NCBI GenBank assembly: GCA_009192285.1
Contig: WBVU01000015.1
Coordinates: 1,190,190 to 1,254,189 of the forward strand
Source of the DNA: Morchella semilibera
Taxonomy: Eukaryota; Ascomycota; Pezizomycetes; Pezizales; Morchellaceae
Length of the DNA stretch: 64,000 bases
Reading direction: 5' to 3'
A model generated the notes under the pieces. That model saw only the letters and a program-made list of their open reading frames with translations. It searched no databases and had not been told where the DNA came from. Shown here one piece after another: positions 60,004 through 64,000 of this stretch; the stretch's first letter is position 1, and the number at the start of each line of letters is the position of its first letter. The position numbers and the translations under genes are program-made.

Positions 60004-61760
60004 TCAACCCTCGACCTTCTTCGCCCTCAATCTCACACCCTGTCCATCCTCTCCATCCTCAAGTTTCACCCATATCCTCTCTGCCACCTCCTTCATCTCC
60101 TCCCAACCCCCATCCACCACCTTCTCTCTCGTATGTCTATCCAATCCATACCACACCAGCGCCAACTGGCTCGCGCCCCACGCCCTCATCCCCCTCCCCC
60201 GCGTCTCAAGAAACACCAGAATCAAGAATACCAGTGAGGCTAACCACAGCGTCACAGGGTACAGAAGCCACATCCACCGCACGCGGATAAACGACTGGAG
60301 CGTGTAAGACTCCCCGGAGGCCTTTTCGCTGGTTTGGTCGAGATTACGGAGGCGATTTGTGAGCGCCGTGCTGATACGCTCCATTGTGCGTGTGGTGTTG
60401 GTGTCTTGATTGAAGCCTCGAAGGATATCGGAGGAGAACAGCTGCACTGTGCCATTGGGGCTGACTCTAGTGGCGCCGGTGAGGGCGGCAGCGAGGCCGT
60501 AGTCGCCGGTGATGGATGCATGGGCGGGAGCGCTGATGCGGAAGGTTTCGTTTGCGGCTTTGTTGAAGAGCGTGAGCTCGCGGGAAATGGTAGGGGCTTC
60601 GTTGCCGTAGTCTTCGATGGTGGTGAGGATCTTTTCGGTGTATATTCCGTTGGTGACGTTTGCTTGAATCTCTTTGACACAGTAGTACATTGCGCATTCT
60701 GTTGCTGTGTATCGGGGAGGGAGGGTGCCATCGCTGTTGTATTGGGCTTGGAGGTGCGCGGTTAGGGCGATTGGTAATTTTGTGTTATTGAAGGAGGTGG
60801 AGGAGTTGGTGATGGAGGACTGGTTGAGTGCTGTGTTGATGCTGGTGGAGTCTGCGCTCGCGCTCCAGGAGTATGCCTCGACGCCTTGGAAGGATGCGGA
60901 GCAGTAGCTACTGTCGCTGTCGCAGGACTGGGTCACCTGGGAGGTTGCATCGTGGCATTCGCTGCATATTCCGAGAGTGGTGAATGAATTGAAGACGCAC
61001 CCTCCACTAGGGCAGTTGAAGAGCGGGAGTACTTCAGCAGCGGTTGTGGTGCTGTTTGAGGCAGAAAGTAGGGATGCACTGTAGACCGATGATAGCAGCG
61101 AAAAGGACATTACGGGACTTTCTATAGACCCTTGGTATGTATTGAACTCGAGGGCACGGTTGAGATTGGACTTTACGGTAAGATCGATGAACCTGCGCCG
61201 AGGGTAAGAAAGGAGTTGTTGCTGCGCGGTTCCAAGTCCCAGAGAGCCGATGAGCAGAAAGGATCCTAAGCATCCTAGAGTTCTTCACCATCATCAAGCA
61301 AGTTAGAATAAGATCGAGTACGACGCTTTTACCAAGGGTTTTTGTAGGATTATACACACCTTCCCCTCTGCCTCCACACCAACCTCATCGCCCCGAACGC
61401 GCCTCTCGTTGCCTCACTATACAAATTCACATCCGCCAGCCTTTGCTCGCGATGCCCATACCTCAGCCACATGAGCTGGCCCATACATTCATCAATTGGC
61501 ATGAGCAGCGACGCCCGCGACAGCGTGGATAGGAGGGAAATGATCGAATTCACACTTATGCCATCGCTCTGCCAGCTCCAGGCGGGAATGGGCTTTTGGT
61601 CAAACAGGAGAAGAACCACGGCACTGGTAGCGACGGCGAGAAAAGAGACGAGGAGAGCCACATACTCCCAAGCCCAGTAATCGGTCCGTTGCTTTTGGGG
61701 GTGGAGTGGTATCGGCCCGGCGGAAGGGAGAAGGGGCTTGGTGGGGGATGCCTTGGACAT
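60004..61760 (-). CDS. DUF3176-family membrane protein
   Basis: Two exons, 61760-61360 and 61282-60004, with a 77-bp intron (donor GTGTGT, branch TTCTAAC, acceptor GGTGAAG); predicted 559 residues. The N-terminal DUF3176 region shows DYWAWEYVALLVSFLAVATS (first membrane segment), PIPAWSWQSDGISVNSIISL, SLLMPIDECMGQLMWLRYGH and GAFGAMRLVW. A second hydrophobic segment follows the splice junction (TLGCLGSFLLIGSLGLG). A long extracellular-type region has many Asn-x-Ser/Thr sites and Cys residues (CPSGGCVF, CSECHD). A final membrane helix is WMWLLYPVTLWLASLVFLIL (about residue 490). This family is expanded in filamentous ascomycetes and its function is unknown. Confidence 0.85.
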
Positions 61761-63440
61761 TGTGGTGGTGGTGGAGAATGGGATCAGTGGCTGTAGGGAA
61801 CGGGTTTGAAGAGGGGTGAAGAAGCAGTATTTGAATGAAAGAGGTTTGTGTTTGTTCGTCCAATATTACCAGTCTGACGGAGAGAGGTCAGCAAGCTCTC
61901 GGCATGGAAGGTTGCTGATTGGCCTTTGAAGCCCTGAAAAGCTTGTCAGAATCTTGCACAAAGCTTGGTAAGTGTCAATTTTACCGGTAACTAGGTTTTT
62001 TTGAGTTGTGATAATCTATCAACTGCGCCATCGCCGTGCGCGTGGGGAACCACGACTGTGGTGGTGGCTATTAATACGAACATTTATCATGTCGCAAGCG
62101 TGGCAGATATATGGGGGGAGGGGACAGACTCTTTTCTGGGGACACAAATCTCAATTGACTCAAGGGGCTGGCCGTGCATATTTTGCAATTTCTCCAATGC
62201 CAGTGAAGTGTGTGAATCAGTTGTGTCGATCGCTATTTCATGTTACTGGCGGGATAAAAACTCAAGTCTAAGCCACTGGAATAAATAAGTATGGCGTTTG
62301 AAGGTTGCACAATTGTACTTCTACACAGTCAGAAGATTATTTCAAAGCTGACATGAGTGATTAATAAAATCATACAACACCCCATCAAATGATTTACTAA
62401 TTATAATTATTGCTTACGAGCTCCTCCTAGCTATACATGCAAATACCGCAAAATTTCAAAATAAGAGCCCAAAAGAACAGAGCAATAGGTGGTGGCAAGA
62501 CGCAAAGCGACCAGTTAGACGGCCTAGATTTGGGCATTGAACCCGGGCTGTTCTTTCGAGAACAGACGGTACCGGTGTATGTAGAAGTATTACGGGCCCC
62601 CGCTGTCTACAGACTTACATGTACTTACCCCTACCCCGTAGTACAAGCATGTAGGCACTCTCTGGGCAACTAGCCCCAATTGGGAATTGGTTACACTCAT
62701 GAGCCGCTTCTGAGACAGTAAATCGGATTAAGGTTAAGCGAATGACACCGATAACGGTACTGTAGTGATGAATTGGGTATATCTTGGCTATTTGAGGCTC
62801 ATATCGACTCTCGCGGGAGGAGCTCCTACACCTGGAAGTTTCAGTGAAATGAAGGGAATCGTCCATATCAGAGATCTTTTTCGGGGGGTTATGATCTTAT
62901 AAAGGGGGACAAATGTGTGGTACAACTAGCAAATTTGGGGTTCATGAGCAAGTCCCGGTAGGTACTCCTGGGTTGGGTGCTGCCAGCTACATATATACTG
63001 TCGTTCACTGGGTGTTGACGGCCAAACTAGGTTTTGCCTGCAATCCCAGTACCCGTGAACGACGTACTGGTTTAAATAAGAGGAGGGATTAGAGCTTTCT
63101 GTTATAGGCTTTGTAAGCCTAGACTTTTGCCCCCTATTAGAGAGATTAGAGAGTATCTACAAGTGTCAAAACCGACAATTTACACTTCGCCACATCCGAA
63201 ACCGTGCAGTGTATTTCACAGAGAACTGTTTACCTGCGGGGTTTCTCCTATCATACCCTCCATGTGTGGTTAATTAGGTGACTAAGAGACTTTGCCCCCG
63301 CAACCGTCACTTTCAAAGTGTCATTTGACACAATAAATACTCTGCCATCCTGTGTCCTGGCACCATTGACACTCTTTTCCGGGCTCGTAGTCATTAACAT
63401 GGCATTAACCTCGCATTAACCGGTCATTTTTACATTAGTT

Positions 63441-63535
63441 GGAGGTGGGGGCGGAGGTGGAGATGGAGGTGGGGGCGGAGATGGAGGTGGAGATGGAGGT
63501 GGAGGTGGAGGTGGAGGGGGCGGCGGCGGGGGTGC
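63441..63535 (+). repeat. G-rich minisatellite (GGAGGT/GGNGGN units)
   Basis: About 95 bp of GGAGGTGGGGGC, GGAGATGGAGGT and GGAGGT units on the plus strand, ending in GGGGGCGGCGGCGGGGG. Closely spaced G-runs give G-quadruplex potential. Confidence 0.9.
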
Positions 63536-63572
63536 TTAAGACCTGGAAACTGCACCAAGAATGACGAGCTTA

Positions 63573-63634
63573 GACGACCTGTCAATTTTTGGACGACCTG
63601 TCACGCACCCGACGCACCCAGACGCACCCAGACG
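63573..63634 (+). repeat. Short tandem repeats
   Basis: GACGACCTGTCA occurs at 63573-63584 and 63592-63603, followed by three near-copies of CGCACCCAGA through 63634. Confidence 0.85.
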
Positions 63635-64000
63635 AGGACTTCTTGGGGAAACCTATTTTTTGCTGATGCAGTGAGGAGGTTGACTCCCTTAAAGACAATG
63701 AAGTCTGTGGAATACCTAGTACGATCTCCTCTATTCCAAAGTCTTGGCGGTGTTGAGAACGGGGTTGAGGGATGTTATTGCTGGAGTCCATATCTGAAAT
63801 ATCTATTATAAGGTGCTTTATAGAATTCGTTGGGACCTCCCATTTATATTATTTCCTGACTCCTTATCATCACGCACACACCAAGCATATTCTCCTAAAG
63901 CTATGGAATGATAACTTGGGCTTTCACAAGCAGAAGTTTCCCTCTTACTCTTTTATCGCCTAGAGGGATTACTGTATGAAACGATCCGATCGATGCCTAT

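Larger units (their letters stand above)
61761..64000. other. Intergenic end region, 2.2 kb
   Basis: No gene supported. Contains TACATGTA at 62616, the GGAGGT-type minisatellite and adjacent short tandem repeats (listed separately). Confidence 0.5.

Noticed and set aside
1-64000. tRNA, rRNA and CRISPR features
   Set aside because: I scanned for tRNA B-box-like segments and regular repeat-spacer patterns and saw none that could be supported; a tRNAscan run would be decisive for tRNAs.

Overview
The window is nuclear DNA of a filamentous ascomycete fungus. Evidence: fungus-specific families (large DUF6606/DUF3638 protein, SPX-RING protein, DUF3176 membrane protein, Lee1-type CCCH protein), many short introns (mostly 45-95 bp, GT-AG with CTAAC/CTGAC-like branch sites) and long AT-moderate intergenic DNA. 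Low gene density and a very frequent palindrome (TACATGTA) in the spacers fit an early-diverging Pezizomycotina lineage such as a truffle or morel relative, but that placement is inference.

Layout, left to right: a DUF6606/DUF3638 giant-protein gene running off the left edge (minus); an SPX-RING E3-ligase-type gene (minus, 6.1-7.7 kb); a leucine-rich-repeat gene (minus, 10.0-11.4 kb) divergent from an FBXO21-like F-box gene (plus, 12.2-14.1 kb) with a TA-flanked MITE between them; an unrecognised possibly mitochondrial protein (minus, 16.3-17.2 kb) with a likely extra upstream exon; RSA3 (plus) convergent with a BLOC-1 subunit-4-like gene (minus) at 21.9-23.7 kb; a secreted Asn/Gln-rich protein (minus, 24.8-26.0 kb); the 13-exon CHL1/DDX11 helicase gene (minus, 27.5-30.8 kb); a nuclear 'BTB domain transcription factor'-type gene (plus, 34.1-35.6 kb); COQ1 (plus, 37.0-38.5 kb); HOP2 (plus, 39.8-41.4 kb); a CCCH zinc-finger gene (plus, 44.6-46.7 kb); a 1.63-kb terminal-inverted-repeat element with its own intron-containing gene (48.5-50.1 kb); an acidic orphan ORF (plus, 56.1-56.8 kb); and a DUF3176 membrane-protein gene (minus, 60.0-61.8 kb). 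Splice models were built by hand and all complete models give an uninterrupted reading frame.

The genes are ordinary housekeeping and regulatory loci without an operon-like logic. Points of interest: (1) the TA-flanked element with 107-bp inverted repeats that carries a basic, Cys/His-containing protein instead of a recognisable transposase; (2) a 5-nt microexon splitting the Walker A motif of CHL1, preceded by a GC-AG intron; (3) two further GC-AG introns plus a 560-bp last intron with a competing acceptor in HOP2; (4) at least three other TA-flanked hairpin/MITE insertions; (5) the heavy over-representation of TACATGTA, with a cluster between COQ1 and HOP2.
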